Notes under the pieces: model-generated | Databases searched by the model: none | Told to the model about the DNA's origin: nothing | The model's input: only the letters and a program-made list of their open reading frames with translations | Shown here: positions 8,849 to 16,920 of the stretch, piece after piece | How positions within the stretch are numbered: the first letter of the stretch is position 1 | Layout of the letters: each line of letters starts with the position of its first letter | Source of the DNA: JBBDSH01 sp040905045 | GTDB lineage: Bacteria; Pseudomonadota; Gammaproteobacteria; Eutrophobiales; Eutrophobiaceae | Assembly (NCBI GenBank): GCA_040905045.1 | Contig: JBBDSH010000040.1 | Span: 1-43,822, forward strand | DNA length: 43,822 nt | Reading direction: 5' to 3' | Program-made: the position numbers and the translations under genes

Positions 8849-9640
8849 ATGATTGATGCCGTGCTCGTGGATCTGGACGGTGTACTTTATCGGGGGGATG
8901 ATCGGATTCCCGGCGCCGATGACGTCGTTGCCTGGCTGCAATCCGAGAGTATTCCGCATCTTTTCCTGACCAATACCACCTCACGTCCGCGTCAAAAAAT
9001 CAGGGAAAAGCTTACCTCACTCGGCATCGAGACCGGGGAGGAAGCCATCCTGACACCGGTGATCGCAACCGCCGGCTGGTTACAGAATAACGTTAACGGC
9101 CCGGTTGCCCTGTTCATGCCCGATGCGACCCGATCGGACCTGGGCGATATAAAGAACCTGCCCGCTGACAGGGAATACGGCGCCGCAGCAGTGGTGCTCG
9201 GCGATCTTGGAGAAGGGTGGGATTTTGCCACTTTAAACCGGGCCTTCCGGCTGCTGATGGACGAACCGGCTCCGGTACTGATTGCTCTCGGCATGACCCG
9301 CTACTGGCGCGCACCGGACGGACTGCGCCTGGATGTGGCCCCCTTCGTCAAGGCCCTGGAACACGCCGCCGGATGTGAAGCCATTGTCCTGGGCAAACCC
9401 TCCGGTGATTTCTTTCAGACGGCACTGGACAGACTCGGAGCCGAGGCAGAGACCACCCTCATGATCGGCGATGATATAGTCGGCGACATTCAGGGAGCAC
9501 AACGAGCCGGGATCCGCGCAGCCCTGGTCCGGACCGGCAAGTTCCGCCCCGCCGACCTGAAAGGCGGCATTGAACCCGATGTTGTACTGGACTCTATTGC
9601 CGATCTGCCCAATTGGTGGAATTCACGAAGTGAGGAGTAA
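8849..9640 (+). CDS. HAD-superfamily phosphatase, subclass IIA (LHPP-like)
   Basis: A 263-residue hydrolase with the HAD fold. Motif I is VDLDGVLY with nucleophile D8 and acid D10; motif II is the TNTTSR segment (about residue 41); Lys in LGKPSGDF and motif IV IGDDIVGD complete the site. The layout, with a C2-type cap between motifs II and III and the spacing of the motifs, resembles the TIGR01458 group that includes phospholysine/phosphohistidine pyrophosphatase (LHPP). Substrate cannot be told from sequence. The C-terminus Ser-Glu-Glu and the stop TAA lie inside the heptad array that follows, so the last residues may be repeat-derived. Confidence 0.85.
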   Translation: MIDAVLVDLDGVLYRGDDRIPGADDVVAWLQSESIPHLFLTNTTSRPRQKIREKLTSLGIETGEEAILTPVIATAGWLQNNVNGPVALFMPDATRSDLGDIKNLPADREYGAAAVVLGDLGEGWDFATLNRAFRLLMDEPAPVLIALGMTRYWRAPDGLRLDVAPFVKALEHAAGCEAIVLGKPSGDFFQTALDRLGAEAETTLMIGDDIVGDIQGAQRAGIRAALVRTGKFRPADLKGGIEPDVVLDSIADLPNWWNSRSEE

Positions 9641-9768
9641 GGCGTGAGGAGTGGCATAATCCTGCATTGGAGAGTCGTTTGGTATCCGGTCACGCCTAAT
9701 AGACAACGCGCTGCCGGCATGAAGTAAATTCTGCACGCCACCGCCTCACACCTCACTCGTTATTCACT
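9629..9768. repeat. Heptad array B, degenerate (GTGAGGA/GTAAGGC type)
   Basis: Left arm 9629-9653 (AGTGAGGAGTAAGGCGTGAG and on) begins inside the last codons of the HAD gene. A degenerate complementary arm lies at 9734-9768 (CCTCACACCTCACTCGTTATTCAC), and one extra TCACGCCTAA unit lies at about 9678. It sits between the convergent HAD gene and parE. The longer spacer and mismatches suggest an old copy. Confidence 0.7.
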
Positions 9769-9831
9769 TTCGCTTCATGCTCCTGTCACGAAGAGTTTAT
9801 ACTTCAATGGGATGATGGCAAAGGAATGGAC

Positions 9832-9861
9832 TTGTAGCTAGTGGCTAGTAGCTTGTAGCTG
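9832..9861. repeat. Heptad array J (GTAGCTA/GTGGCTA type)
   Basis: Four to five units of GTAGCTA / GTGGCTA / GTAGCTT directly beyond the parE stop codon (TAA, complement at 9865). It is a single arm with no clear inverted partner. Unit length matches the other arrays; the sequence is intermediate between the two main classes. Confidence 0.65.
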
Positions 9862-9864
9862 CCG

Positions 9865-11754
9865 TTACAATGTGGCCATATTTCCCTTGGATTCCAGCCA
9901 TGCCCTGCGGTCCTGGGCTCGTTTCTTGCCCAGCAGCATATCCAGCATTTGATCGGCATTATCCTTTTCCGCTACCGTCAGTTTAACCAGTCTTCGGGTT
10001 TCCGGTGCCATTGTTGTCTCGCGCAGTTGCACCGGATTCATCTCTCCCAGTCCCTTGAAACGCTGGACGTTGACCGTGCCGCGCATTTTCTCGGCGGCAA
10101 TCCGATCGAGAATACCTTCCCGCTCGGAATCGTCCAGGGCATAAAACACTTCCTTTCCCACATCAATGCGATACAGCGGCGGCATGGCGATATAAACATG
10201 CCCCCTGTCCACCAGGGGCCGGAAATGTTTGAGAAAAAGGGCGCACAGGAGGGTGGCGATGTGCAGGCCATCGGAATCGGCGTCGGCGAGTACGCAGACC
10301 TTACCGTAGCGCAATCCTTCAAGATTGTCGGAACCGGGTTCCACGCCGATAGCAACGGCAATATCCGCCACTTCTTTCGAGGACAACAGTTCGGCGGGTT
10401 CCACTTCCCAGGTATTCAGTATCTTGCCGCGCAGCGGCATGACCGCCTGATATTCCCGGGCGCGGGCCTGCTTCGCCGAACCGCCCGCGGAATCGCCTTC
10501 AACCAGGAATAATTCACAGACGGCCGGATCCTGCAATGTGCAATCGGCCAGCTTGCCCGGAAGCGGCGGGCCGCCGGTGACCTTTTTACGGATAATCGTT
10601 TTGCCGGCCTTGACGCGTTTCTGGGCGTGTTCGATAACCAGTTCCGCAATACGTTCGCCCATTTCCACATGCTGGTGCAGCCACTGGCTGAAGGTATCTT
10701 GCACCACTCCGGCGACAAACGGCGTGCATTCGCGCGAACTGAGCCGCTCCTTGGTCTGTCCGGCGAACTGTGGATCATCCATTTTTACAGACAACAGGTA
10801 GGCGCAGCGTTCCCAGATGTCATCCGCCGTCAGGCGAAGATTTTTCGGCAGCAGATTGCGCGACTCGCAAAACTCGCGCATGGCCTCCAGCAACCCCTGG
10901 CGCAGGCCGTTGACGTGTGTACCGCCCAGAGGCGTGGGGACCAGGTTAACGTAGCTCTCGGTAATCAGTTCGCCGCCCTCCGGCAGCCAGTGTACGGCCC
11001 AGTCCACGGCCTCGTGATTGCCGGCCATGGACCCCATGAACGGTTCCGGCGGCAGCAGTTCCACACCCTGCAGGGATTCGGACAGATAAGTACTGATGCC
11101 TTCTTCGTAATACCAGTCGGTTTTCTCGCCGCTGGTCTCATCGTTCAACGTCACCTGCAGACCGGGACAGAGAACGGCCTTGGCCCTCAGCAGATGCTTG
11201 AGTCTGCCGACGGCGATTTTAGTAGTATCGAAATACTTGGAGTCCGGCCAGAAGCGGATGGTCGTGCCGGTGTTGCGCTTGCCTACATCGCCGACTTCTT
11301 CCAGCGGCGTCTTGCGTTCACCGCCGGCAAAGGAAATATTGTATTCCTTGCCGTCGCGCCTGACCCAGACTTCCAGGTGACTGGACAAGGCATTGACGAC
11401 GGACACACCGACACCGTGCAGACCGCCGGAAAACTTGTAATTCTTGGCCGAGAACTTGCCGCCGGCATGCAGGCGGGTCAGGATCACCTCAACACCGCTG
11501 ATCTTCTCGCCCGGATGCTTGTCCACCGGCATGCCGCGGCCATCGTCACTGACTGAAACGGAACCGTCCTTGTGCAGGATAATATCGATGCGCTTGGCGT
11601 AACCGGAAATGGCCTCGTCGACGCTGTTATCCACGACTTCCTGAACCAGATGGTTGGGACGGCTGGTGTCCGTGTACATGGCCGGTCGTTTGCGTACCGG
11701 CTCCAGTCCGGTGAGAACTTCAATATCGGCGGCGTCGTAGCTCTTGCTGCTCAA
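9865..11754 (-). CDS. parE: DNA topoisomerase IV subunit B
   Basis: ATPase subunit of topoisomerase IV. It is 629 residues, as in E. coli. GHKL ATPase motifs are clear: EVVDNSVDEA (about residue 39), DDGRGMP (about 71), and GGLHGVGVSVVN (about 109). The TOPRIM domain shows EGDSAGG and DADSDG, and the protein ends in the conserved gyrase/topoisomerase tail. The start is TTG at 11754, not ATG: the product begins MSSKSYDAADIEVLTGLEP, aligning with the family, and AGGAGATC lies about 9 bases upstream. No in-frame ATG is available near this point. It lies downstream of DUF3501, separated by heptad array C, so it is probably a separate transcript. Confidence 0.97.
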   Translation of the reverse strand: MSSKSYDAADIEVLTGLEPVRKRPAMYTDTSRPNHLVQEVVDNSVDEAISGYAKRIDIILHKDGSVSVSDDGRGMPVDKHPGEKISGVEVILTRLHAGGKFSAKNYKFSGGLHGVGVSVVNALSSHLEVWVRRDGKEYNISFAGGERKTPLEEVGDVGKRNTGTTIRFWPDSKYFDTTKIAVGRLKHLLRAKAVLCPGLQVTLNDETSGEKTDWYYEEGISTYLSESLQGVELLPPEPFMGSMAGNHEAVDWAVHWLPEGGELITESYVNLVPTPLGGTHVNGLRQGLLEAMREFCESRNLLPKNLRLTADDIWERCAYLLSVKMDDPQFAGQTKERLSSRECTPFVAGVVQDTFSQWLHQHVEMGERIAELVIEHAQKRVKAGKTIIRKKVTGGPPLPGKLADCTLQDPAVCELFLVEGDSAGGSAKQARAREYQAVMPLRGKILNTWEVEPAELLSSKEVADIAVAIGVEPGSDNLEGLRYGKVCVLADADSDGLHIATLLCALFLKHFRPLVDRGHVYIAMPPLYRIDVGKEVFYALDDSEREGILDRIAAEKMRGTVNVQRFKGLGEMNPVQLRETTMAPETRRLVKLTVAEKDNADQMLDMLLGKKRAQDRRAWLESKGNMATL

Positions 11755-11830
11755 AAACCGGATCTCCTGTGGAAGGACAACTGAAACGGGGGAAGGATAC
11801 TAGGAAAGCTCCGGGGACGTCTACGTCGCA

Positions 11831-11884
11831 GTGAGGAGTAAGGGGTGAGGAGTAGGTCATTTCACCTCACCCCTTACTCCTCAC
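11831..11884. repeat. Inverted heptad array C, perfect 20-bp stem
   Basis: Arms 11831-11850 and 11865-11884 are exact complements over 20 bp (GTGAGGAGTAAGGGGTGAGG and partner) around a 14-bp loop. It starts 3 bp beyond the DUF3501 stop codon and 76 bp before the parE start. It is the cleanest hairpin of the series, and the only long inverted array here placed between two genes of the same strand apart from arrays I and H. Confidence 0.9.
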
Positions 11885-11887
11885 ATA

Positions 11888-12475
11888 TTAATCCAAATCT
11901 TCCACCAGGGAATTGCGGATTTCGGCGGGGACGGGGGAAACGGTATAGTTGTATAGTTCATGACTGATACCGGCAGAGATGTCGGCATTCTCCTCTTTCA
12001 ATGCCTTGACATCTTCTGGAGTCAACTCGAAACGCATGAAATGGACGGAAGAAGTCTTATCTTCGGTGGAGCGTTCCAAATCCTCATTATAAATCGGCGT
12101 GATTAATTTATTACCATCGACCTTCATCCAGACACAGCTCTCGATGCCGACCAGCTTGGACAGTTGCCGGCGGCGTTCATCCGCATCCTCGAACTCGAGC
12201 ATGAATGTGGCCTTCCAGTTACTGCCGTCCGGGACAAGTGGATTATAGGCCTGTAATTCGTCCTCAATCCCTTCCGCCTCGAATACCTTCTCAATGCGCA
12301 GCATTTCCTGAATCTGATACTGGATGGTCAACCTGTCCTCGAAATACAGCGTGGCATTGGGCCCGATGGCCAGGCGCCGGTTCTTTTTATGTTCCATAAC
12401 CCTGGTACGGAATTCCTTGCGCTTCTCGGCATAGGCTTCCAGGGTATAAAGATCGTCTCTGCTTAATTTTTCCAT
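11888..12475 (-). CDS. DUF3501 family protein
   Basis: A 195-residue soluble protein of the DUF3501 family, recognised from the opening KLSRDDLYTLEAYAEKRKEFR, the ALGP-like RRLAIGPNATLYFEDRLTIQYQIQEMLRIEK core, and its position next to a two-cluster Fe-S protein and a rubrerythrin. The function is unknown; conserved neighbours imply oxidative stress or peroxide handling. A GTG at 12487 is only one base from AGGAGG, too close to be used, so ATG 12475 (13 bases from AGGAGG) is chosen. It is the last gene of the three-gene operon, 21 bp beyond the Fe-S gene. Confidence 0.85.
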   Translation of the reverse strand: MEKLSRDDLYTLEAYAEKRKEFRTRVMEHKKNRRLAIGPNATLYFEDRLTIQYQIQEMLRIEKVFEAEGIEDELQAYNPLVPDGSNWKATFMLEFEDADERRRQLSKLVGIESCVWMKVDGNKLITPIYNEDLERSTEDKTSSVHFMRFELTPEDVKALKEENADISAGISHELYNYTVSPVPAEIRNSLVEDLD

Positions 12476-12496
12476 TGTGGGTTTCACACCTCCTGT

Positions 12497-13837
12497 TTAA
12501 AGACCGTAAGCTCGACGCAAAAGTGAAAAAGGAGACTCTGCATGGGATTCGTCTTTCATGCCAAGCTGGATCTGATCACCGGCCATGGGACAGTCGCTGA
12601 TATAGTGATCGACTTCCGCCCCCTTGATCTTGTTGACTACCGGCCGGCATATCTTGACCGAGATATCATGGAACTCGCTCTTGACGGCGTAGGTACCATC
12701 ATGGCCGGAACAACGCTCAATGACTTCGATACTGGTATCCGGCACCAGTTGCAGCATATCCCGGGTCTTCAACCCGATATTCTGTACTCTCTGGTGACAA
12801 GGCACATGATAGGCAATTTTGCCCAGGGATTGCCTGAAATCCGTCTTCAGCTTGTTCTCTTTGTGCCGCAGCATGAGGTATTCAAACGGATCGTAGAAGG
12901 CATCCTTCACCTTTTGCACCTGTTCATCATCCGGAAACAGCAACGGCAGTTCCTGCTTGAACATGAGCACACAGGACGGTACCGGTGCAATCAGGTCCCA
13001 GCCTTCGTCCACCAGGCCGGCAAGGTGTGGAATATTGAACTGCATGGCCTTTTCCACGGAATCCAGATCACCGAGTTCCATCTTGGGCATGCCGCAACAT
13101 ACTTCCTTGTCCGCAAGGCGGATGGGAATACCGTTATGTTCGTAGATAGCAACCAGATCCTCACCGATGTCCGGGGTGTTGCGGTTGCAGTAACAGGTGG
13201 CGAACAAGGCCACCCTGCCCCGCGTCGGGCCTGCGGGTTCGGCCTGTAACTGCGGTTCTTCGTGCTTCGCCATGCGTTTCCTGAGGGTGTTGCTGTGATA
13301 CTCCGGCACGATGGCATCGGGATGCACGCCGAGGGCCTTGTCCATGGCTTTCCTCGCCAGTTTGTTTTTATTGGTGGCGTTAACAACTTCCGAAACGACC
13401 GGGATGCCGGCCAGGTTACCGACCGCATCCGTCGATGTCAGCAGCTTGTCGCGGAAACGGCTCTTGCCGTTTTTATGTTTTATGGCCTTGGCCCGTAACA
13501 TCAGATGCGGGAAATCCACATTCCATTCATGGGGAGGCACATAGGGACACTTGGTCATGTAGCAAAGATCACAAAGATAACAGTGATCCACCACCTTGCC
13601 GTAGTCTTCCCTGGCGACACCGTCAATTTCCAGGGTCTCCGATTCATCGATAAGATCGAACAATGTGGGGAATGCATGACACAGGCTGACGCAGCGGCGG
13701 CAACCGTGACAGATATCGAAGACGCGCTCCATTTCCTGGAGAGCCTTGTCTTCATCGTAAAAATCCGGATTTTTCCAGTCTATGGGATGGCGCGTCGGCG
13801 CATCCAGACTGCCTTCACGGTAGCCTGATTCACTCAT
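12497..13837 (-). CDS. Two-cluster ferredoxin / heterodisulfide-reductase-like Fe-S protein
   Basis: A 446-residue cytoplasmic electron carrier resembling GlpC/HdrD. Two [4Fe-4S] motifs lie near the N-terminus: C43-x2-C46-x2-C49-x3-C53 and C86-x2-C89-x2-C92-x4-C97. The C-terminal half carries CCG-type features (CCGMPKMEL, VPCHQRVQN, ERCSGHDGTY), which in HdrB/HdrD and GlpC bind a cluster or take part in electron transfer. There is no membrane segment. It lies between rubrerythrin and DUF3501 on one strand, so a role passing electrons to rubrerythrin for peroxide reduction is a reasonable inference. ATG 13837 is chosen over a GTG four codons upstream because GGTGGAAG is spaced suitably for it. 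Confidence 0.85.
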   Translation of the reverse strand: MSESGYREGSLDAPTRHPIDWKNPDFYDEDKALQEMERVFDICHGCRRCVSLCHAFPTLFDLIDESETLEIDGVAREDYGKVVDHCYLCDLCYMTKCPYVPPHEWNVDFPHLMLRAKAIKHKNGKSRFRDKLLTSTDAVGNLAGIPVVSEVVNATNKNKLARKAMDKALGVHPDAIVPEYHSNTLRKRMAKHEEPQLQAEPAGPTRGRVALFATCYCNRNTPDIGEDLVAIYEHNGIPIRLADKEVCCGMPKMELGDLDSVEKAMQFNIPHLAGLVDEGWDLIAPVPSCVLMFKQELPLLFPDDEQVQKVKDAFYDPFEYLMLRHKENKLKTDFRQSLGKIAYHVPCHQRVQNIGLKTRDMLQLVPDTSIEVIERCSGHDGTYAVKSEFHDISVKICRPVVNKIKGAEVDHYISDCPMAGDQIQLGMKDESHAESPFSLLRRAYGL

Positions 13838-13921
13838 GATTGCTTCCACCCTGGTTTATTCCGGCCCTAAACCAAGAGACCGGGCATTGCCCGGTCCCTG
13901 TTCGCGTTCACCTGAGTATCT

Positions 13922-14341
13922 TCAGGCGTCCAGTCCGTCCAGTGCTTTCTGGAAACGGTTGGCGTGGGAACGCTCGGCCTTGGCGAGAGTCTCGAACCAG
14001 TCGGCGATTTCGTCGAAACCTTCATCGCGGGCGGTCTTGGCCATGCCCGGATACATATCGGTGTATTCGTAGGTTTCGCCGGCAATGGCCGATTTCAGGT
14101 TCAGTTCGGTACCGCCGATGGGTTCATTGGTCACCGGATCGCCCACTGATTCCAGGTACTCCAGATGACCGTGGGCATGACCGGTTTCGCCTTCCGCGGT
14201 GGAGCGGAAAACGGCGGAAACGTCATTGTAGCCTTCCACATCGGCCTTCTGTGCGAAGTAAAGATAACGACGATTCGCCTGCGATTCGCCGGCAAAAGCC
14301 TCCTTCAGATTGTCTTCGGTTTTGCTGCCTTTCAAGCTCAT
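13922..14341 (-). CDS. Rubrerythrin family diiron protein (no rubredoxin domain)
   Basis: A 139-residue ferritin-like protein with the four-helix diiron site: EAFAGESQANRRY (helix 1), AEGETGHAHGH (helix 2), GETYEYTDMYPGMA (helix 3) and LAKAERSHANRF (helix 4). Rubrerythrins reduce hydrogen peroxide; many also carry a C-terminal rubredoxin, which is absent here, so another protein must supply electrons. The Fe-S protein 84 bp downstream is the obvious candidate. AGGAGG lies 6 bases before ATG 14341, and a promoter with an exact TTGACA lies about 70 bp upstream, making this the first gene of the operon. Confidence 0.92.
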   Translation of the reverse strand: MSLKGSKTEDNLKEAFAGESQANRRYLYFAQKADVEGYNDVSAVFRSTAEGETGHAHGHLEYLESVGDPVTNEPIGGTELNLKSAIAGETYEYTDMYPGMAKTARDEGFDEIADWFETLAKAERSHANRFQKALDGLDA

Positions 14342-14412
14342 GACCTTCCTCCTAACAACTTGTTTTATAAATGTTTATAAGCCCTGTTGGAAACAGATTT
14401 TTATTCCTGATG

Positions 14413-14441
14413 ACTCTACTCCAGGGCCCGGAAGGTGTCAA
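14413..14441 (-). promoter_or_regulatory. Sigma-70 type promoter for the rubrerythrin operon
   Basis: On the minus strand, an exact TTGACA (-35, positions 14441-14436) is followed after 17 bp by TAGAGT (-10, 14418-14413; 4 of 6 matches). Transcription would begin about 65 bases before the rubrerythrin start. No regulator site is evident. A hairpin CCCGGT...ACCGGG lies further upstream at 14510-14528. Confidence 0.55.
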
Positions 14442-14662
14442 TCAAGGCACGATTGATAATCCTTATTCCGCTTATAGATCAAACCTATTATTGCAGGTGG
14501 TAGGCTTCTCCCGGTGAACAAAACCGGGCTTACTAACCGTGACCCCATACTGGTAAGATATCGGAAAACCTGATTTGATCTGCGTTCAGGGGGCGGTTTC
14601 CATCTCTCCGACGGCAGTCCGGACAGATGATAAAACACTCAAGCAATCCGGCGGAGAACCAT

Positions 14663-14917
14663 GTGGCCAAAAAGAACTCTGAATTCGATTTTGAAAAGGC
14701 ACTAAAGGAACTGGAATCACTGGTGGAACGCATGGAGACCGGCGATATGAGCCTGGAGGATTCGCTGAAATACTTTGAACGGGGTGTGGCCCTGACCCGC
14801 TCCTGCCAAAAGGCCCTGACGGAGGCGGAGCAAAAAGTGCAGATCCTGCTTAACGAACAGGGTGATGAGACACTGGCAGAGTTTCCGGAAGCGAAATCGG
14901 ACGACAAAGAAGAATAA
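14663..14917 (+). CDS. xseB: Exodeoxyribonuclease VII small subunit
   Basis: Small subunit of exonuclease VII, a single-strand DNA nuclease. The product is 84 residues from GTG 14663, beginning (M)AKKNSEFDFEKALKELE, which aligns directly with E. coli XseB. GGAG six bases upstream supports this start; an upstream ATG at 14627 would add an unrelated leader. The core FERGVALTRSCQKALTEAEQKVQIL is the family signature, a two-helix coiled coil that binds XseA. The xseA gene is not in this window. ispA follows after 10 bp, the usual gammaproteobacterial order. Confidence 0.95.
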   Translation: MAKKNSEFDFEKALKELESLVERMETGDMSLEDSLKYFERGVALTRSCQKALTEAEQKVQILLNEQGDETLAEFPEAKSDDKEE

Positions 14918-14927
14918 TAAGATCGGT

Positions 14928-15818
14928 ATGACACTGTCGGATAAATTACAGGACTATCAGTCCAGGGTGGAGTCCGCGCTCGAATCCTGGCTGCCCGCCC
15001 CGGAAATCGAGCCGGCCAGGCTGCACGAAGCCATGTGCTATGCTGTTCTCGGCGGCGGCAAACGCATTCGTCCCGTACTGGTTTATGCCAGCGGCGAGGC
15101 CTTCGGCGTCGACCCGGAGCATTTGAACGGTCCCGCGGTCGCCGTGGAACTGATACACGCCTATTCACTGATCCATGACGACCTGCCGGCGATGGACGAT
15201 GACGACTTGCGCCGCGGCCGGCCCACCTGCCACAAGGCCTATGACGAAGCAACGGCGATACTGGCCGGAGACGCCATCCAGGCCCTGGCATTTCAGGTTC
15301 TGGCCTCCGACCCCTCCATTATTGTGGATCCCGGACAGCGGCTGGACATGATTCACAGGCTGGCCGTCGCAGGCGGCTCCAGAGGCATGGCCGGCGGTCA
15401 GGCCATCGATCTGGCCGCCGTCGGCCGGACGCTGGATATCGGGCAACTGGAGAACATGCACCGGCACAAGACCGGCGCCCTGATTCGCGCCAGTGTCGAA
15501 CTGGGTGCCCTGTCCAGGCCCGGGTACGATGCATCGCAATTCGAGCGCATTGTCGAATTCGCCGATTGCATCGGCCTCGCTTTTCAGGTGCAGGACGATA
15601 TTCTGGATGTGGAAAGCGATACCGAAACGCTGGGCAAGCCGCAGGGATCGGACATACAGAGGAACAAACCCACCTACCCGAACCTTCTGGGGATGGACGG
15701 AGCCAAACAGGTCGCCCGTGAATTGCAGCAGAAAGCCATTGATGCCCTGGACGTATTTGACGAACGGGCCGATACCCTCAGGCGGATCGCGGAATACATT
15801 ATTGCACGGAACAAATAA
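14928..15818 (+). CDS. ispA: Farnesyl diphosphate synthase (geranyltranstransferase)
   Basis: Cytoplasmic prenyltransferase that condenses isopentenyl diphosphate with dimethylallyl and geranyl diphosphate to make farnesyl diphosphate for quinones and undecaprenyl carriers. It is 296 residues. The first aspartate-rich motif is DDLPAMDDDDLRRG (about residues 82-95) and the second is DDILD (about 223-227). GGGKRIRP near residue 44 binds substrate. ATG 14928 is used because longer in-frame sequence overlaps xseB out of register. In many gammaproteobacteria dxs follows; here it does not, and folE2 comes next after 202 bp. Confidence 0.96.
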   Translation: MTLSDKLQDYQSRVESALESWLPAPEIEPARLHEAMCYAVLGGGKRIRPVLVYASGEAFGVDPEHLNGPAVAVELIHAYSLIHDDLPAMDDDDLRRGRPTCHKAYDEATAILAGDAIQALAFQVLASDPSIIVDPGQRLDMIHRLAVAGGSRGMAGGQAIDLAAVGRTLDIGQLENMHRHKTGALIRASVELGALSRPGYDASQFERIVEFADCIGLAFQVQDDILDVESDTETLGKPQGSDIQRNKPTYPNLLGMDGAKQVARELQQKAIDALDVFDERADTLRRIAEYIIARNK

Positions 15819-15964
15819 TCCCACTCACGGCACAAAGTCAATGCAGGCGAAAATTCGGACGTGAAGAATCGACAAAAACCTAGTAAAATACTAAAGAATA
15901 ATTTTACACTGGCGCTGTCAGGTCAGTCAGGTTCGGTCCCGTGCAGGGCGGCCGCGGGGACCCA

Positions 15965-15991
15965 GCCTGCATTGTGTAATATGCGGGCTAA
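15965..15991. repeat. Hairpin copy of the ATGCGGGCTA repeat
   Basis: GCCTGCAT...ATATGCGGGCT forms a short hairpin, and GTGTAATATGCGGGCTA (15974-15990) matches the copies at 8773 and 8222. It occupies part of the 202-bp gap between ispA and folE2, about 30 bp before the folE2 start. Confidence 0.6.
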
Positions 15992-16020
15992 TGCAACACA
16001 TTAATGAATAGGGCAGGAAT

Positions 16021-16842
16021 ATGAATCAACCGGCACCAGCAGTAACAGAAGAGATCCCCGATATACAGGGCAGTCCCGATACCCGGCATATCCCCATCGA
16101 CAAGGTGGGCATCAAGGATATCCGCCATCCCGTGGTGGTGCGCGATCGCAGCGGCGGTGAACAGCATACAATTGCCAGATTCAATATGTACGTCAGTCTC
16201 CCCCATAATTTCAAGGGCACCCATATGTCCAGGTTCGTGGAGATACTGAACGCCCATGAATATGAAATTACGGTAGAATCCTTTCAGCGCATGATCGAGG
16301 AAATGGTTGAAGTCCTGGAGGCCAAATCCGGCCACGTGGAAATGACGTTTCCCTATTTCATCAACAAGGCCGCGCCGGTATCCGGAGTCGAAAGCCTCAT
16401 GGATTATGAAGCCTCGTTTATCGGAGAATTCCGGAACGGCGAACCTCGCGTGCATGTCAAGGTCGTTGTTCCCGTGACCACACTGTGTCCCTGCTCAAAA
16501 AAGATTTCCGAGCGCGGCGCACATAACCAGCGTTCCCATATCACCATTACTGTCCATACCCGCAAGTTTATCTGGATGGAAGAACTGATCGAAATGGTGG
16601 AACAAGTGGCCTCCTGCGAACTCTACGGCCTGCTGAAACGTCCGGACGAAAAGTACGTTACCGAACGCGCCTATGATAATCCCAAATTCGTCGAGGATAT
16701 CGTTCGTGACGTCGCGGTCATGTTCAACAAGGACGACCGCATTGGCGCCTATACCGTGGAATCAGAGAACTTCGAATCCATCCACAACCACTCCGCCTAT
16801 GCCATGCTCAGCAATGACAAGGAGGATGAGAGTAAGGAGTGA
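16021..16842 (+). CDS. folE2: GTP cyclohydrolase I type B (FolE2)
   Basis: Converts GTP to 7,8-dihydroneopterin triphosphate, the first step of folate synthesis; unlike FolE it does not strictly depend on zinc. It is 273 residues of the tunnel-fold FolE2/MptA family. The conserved cysteine motif TTLCPCSKKISERGAHNQRS (about residues 152-171) marks the active site. AGGGCAGGA lies just before ATG 16021. No convincing Zur box is visible upstream; TAGTAAAATACTA (about 15884) is a small palindrome only. The last three codons (Ser-Lys-Glu-stop) fall within a heptad array. Confidence 0.95.
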   Translation: MNQPAPAVTEEIPDIQGSPDTRHIPIDKVGIKDIRHPVVVRDRSGGEQHTIARFNMYVSLPHNFKGTHMSRFVEILNAHEYEITVESFQRMIEEMVEVLEAKSGHVEMTFPYFINKAAPVSGVESLMDYEASFIGEFRNGEPRVHVKVVVPVTTLCPCSKKISERGAHNQRSHITITVHTRKFIWMEELIEMVEQVASCELYGLLKRPDEKYVTERAYDNPKFVEDIVRDVAVMFNKDDRIGAYTVESENFESIHNHSAYAMLSNDKEDESKE

Positions 16843-16920
16843 GGAGTAAGGGGTAAGGTGTGAGGAGTTGAAATTATATTCTAACTTTTTCGTATTTCTC
16901 CTTACCCCTCACACTTCACT
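16831..16920. repeat. Inverted heptad array D (GTGAGGA/GTAAGGA type)
   Basis: Left arm 16831-16869 starts inside the last codons of folE2 (AGTAAGGAGTGAGGAGTAAG and on). Right arm 16896-16920 (TCTCCTTACCCCTCACACTTCACT) reaches the mazG stop codon. An AT-rich 26-bp spacer separates them. It fills the whole gap between the convergent 3' ends of folE2 and mazG. Confidence 0.85.

Noticed and set aside
16021..16842. Zur regulation of folE2
   Set aside because: FolE2 is often zinc-regulated, but no Zur-like palindrome of normal length is visible; the TAGTAAAATACTA palindrome is too short and unlike the consensus.
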